Shown here piece by piece: positions 47,701 to 47,961 of a stretch of 47,961 nt of DNA (its first letter is position 1; every line of letters starts with the position of its first letter). Source of the stretch: Lineus longissimus (lineage: Eukaryota > Nemertea > Pilidiophora > Heteronemertea > Lineidae); assembly GCF_910592395.1 (NCBI RefSeq), contig NC_088320.1, positions 16,802,501 through 16,850,461 on the forward strand, read 5' to 3'. A model generated the notes under the pieces. It saw nothing but the letters and a program-made list of their open reading frames with translations, was not told the origin of the DNA and made no database searches. The position numbers were made by a program, and so were the translations under genes.

Positions 47701-47961
47701 CACCCCCTCTGGTCCTTTGGCGGAGCCGTCAAACACAACACGCACCTTTGTGGTTGATTTATCCATTCTAACAACAGGGTGATGAGGCAAGTACCATATT
47801 GCTTGCGCTTGTTTCTCCAATTCCTCAACTTTCTCGGCACGCCCTTTATCAACTAACTCTTGGATCTGTTCTTGGTAGGCCTTTCCCAAGTCTGGGTCCC
47901 TCTGTAATCTTCTTTCCAACCCCTCGAGACGTTTCTCTGCTAAGGTTCGATTTGATTCTAA
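44773..47961 (-). CDS. pol: BEL/Pao Pol polyprotein (reverse transcriptase, RNase H, integrase), 5'-partial
   Basis: The frame is open to the right edge, giving 1062 visible codons before the stop. The Leu codon TTG at 47917-47919 is not a real start. Counting that Leu as residue 1, the reverse transcriptase spans roughly 1-300: WYLPHHPVVR near 42-51, VVFDGS near 61-66, LNDTLLSGP near 75-83, catalytic Asp106 in VADIEKMF and the FVDD box at 183-186 (Phe where YVDD is commoner). RNase H has Asp364 (GDAC), Glu410 (LEL), Asp440 (CWTDSQ) and Asp486 (NPAD). The integrase zinc finger is His688, His693, Cys722, Cys725. Its catalytic triad is Asp755, Asp824, Glu872. A basic C-terminal tail follows. 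Together these would copy the element RNA into DNA and insert it. No stop or frameshift is seen and all expected catalytic residues are present. Gag and protease are upstream of the window. Confidence 0.95.
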   Translation of the reverse strand, partial: LESNRTLAEKRLEGLERRLQRDPDLGKAYQEQIQELVDKGRAEKVEELEKQAQAIWYLPHHPVVRMDKSTTKVRVVFDGSAKGPEGVSLNDTLLSGPALQPDPLAILLRFRKHKVALVADIEKMFLQIGMQTGDQDLQRFLWRDMDTSKKPDVYRLKTVTFGLKSSPFSSIKTVVDHALTQTKEYPKATEEITENIFVDDVLSGEDNTTAAASLAVDMKTVLKSGGFPLRKFVSNKPEALAGLEESDLACGIVVVTEEQFTTKTLGIKYIPKEDVLMFSFCERMENVPCETRRTVLQQLHRIYDPMGLLAPFTLVAKRLFQQSWMDRTDWDEKLSDELHQNWVRWKEQVSDLDQIKVQRCIVPESFTQPRFTLHGFGDACVAAYGGVVYVRVEDLPTGRVHTAVLCSKTRVSPLGKKRSLPELELMAALITARLVNYVQREIKLEIEDVHCWTDSQVVLAWISKPAYTWQTFVANRVSEIQNLVPPRKWSHLPGKINPADLCSRGCSAESLVNSQLWWEGPDFLRKEEESWPKQRIDTAELELAEQKKKPKTFSALQVKEKTTDQTKSEQLKLVEKYESYHKFLRVMNRVRSLKYRVRTGDGQHVREENAILNLTDQREEELYWLRWAQEQAFSVEIHAVQNNLSIPANSRLKQLDPIWDEKLKLLRVGGRLHKALLPDELRNPIILPNHNRFVEMLIIHYHIIFGHTGVVQTLSNLRSKYWLVCGRQEVRRVLPCKKCRSARILEQKMAPLPEERVNVSPPFTNIGVDYAGPLYVRKVHVSGKHGAGSNKAYILIFTCMATRAVHLELTANLTTEEFLQALRRMMNRRGKCCTIYSDNAKTFESAASLLYRLFHNNARIKDKLRLEGIEWKFITPRAPWHGGFYERLVGSVKRALSKILRKASLTFTELQTVLTDAEAQINSRPLSDISADKEDPLPLTPGHLIIGRNLQLLPSVYKPELSLERRWAYQQRISKQFWKRWTSEYLVELQRRSKWTEIRDNLQEGDIVLVAEDNIRKLDWALGRVMATHPGRDGLVRSVTVKTKRGLMRRPIQKLRLLEPAE

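Larger units (their letters stand above)
44141..47961 (-). mobile_element. BEL/Pao LTR retrotransposon, right copy, minus strand, cut by window edge
   Basis: This is a second copy of the element at 1-2650, inverted. Reading on the minus strand from the right edge it shows pol (reverse transcriptase, RNase H, integrase), about 440 bp of non-coding DNA, a polypurine tract and a 183-bp 3' LTR whose last base abuts the satellite. Left base p corresponds to right base 46792-p, apart from a 1-bp LTR indel. About ten difference events were seen over 2.65 kb, so the copies are about 99% identical. The frame is intact. The 5' LTR, gag and protease are outside the window. Confidence 0.93.

Noticed and set aside
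47917-47919. TTG as the start of the right pol gene
   Set aside because: The frame stays open to the window edge with family-like sequence (LAEKRLEGLERRL), so the coding region simply continues upstream.
1-47961. Assembly fold-back (hairpin read) making a false palindrome
   Set aside because: The satellite between the arms is not inverted about its centre, and the arms differ at about ten sites.

Overview
The window is eukaryotic repetitive DNA, almost certainly from an invertebrate animal. No bacterial-type gene is present. The only coding capacity is two partial copies of one BEL/Pao-type LTR retrotransposon, a superfamily known mainly from metazoans. I cannot name the species.

Layout. 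Bases 1-2650 hold the 3' part of a plus-strand BEL/Pao element: the end of pol (RNase H and integrase, stop at 2017-2019), about 440 bp of 3' non-coding DNA, a polypurine tract and a 182-bp 3' LTR. Bases 2651-44140 are one uninterrupted head-to-tail satellite array with a 70-bp unit. Its length is fully accounted for by 593 units plus 13 bp, of which 16 units are 68 bp and one is 69 bp. No other sequence interrupts it and it has no significant reading frame. Bases 44141-47961 hold a second copy of the same element on the minus strand: 183-bp LTR, polypurine tract, 3' non-coding region, then pol (integrase, RNase H, reverse transcriptase) running off the right edge. Gag, protease, both 5' LTRs and the primer-binding sites lie outside the window.

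The satellite has nested higher-order structure. Diagnostic variants recur at fixed spacings that are whole numbers of units, less 2 bp for each 68-bp unit crossed. Examples are a block of about 5 kb repeated at 17.4, 23.8 and 32.1 kb, a 21-unit repeat at 35.6-38.7 kb, a 24-unit repeat at 5.6/7.2 kb, a 17-unit repeat at 2.65/3.84 kb, and a 2.4-kb duplication at 37.5/41.8 kb whose second copy is cut by the right-hand LTR. This fits repeated unequal exchange or segmental amplification.

The two retroelements are about 99% identical and form an inverted repeat (left base p pairs with right base 46792-p outside the LTR indel). The satellite between them keeps one orientation throughout. The simplest reading is two recent independent insertions, in opposite orientation, into a pre-existing satellite array. 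Both cut points fall in the same 13-bp part of the 70-bp unit, next to its AGCTAGCT palindrome. The genes do not form a pathway: each pol region would serve only the copying and integration of its own element.
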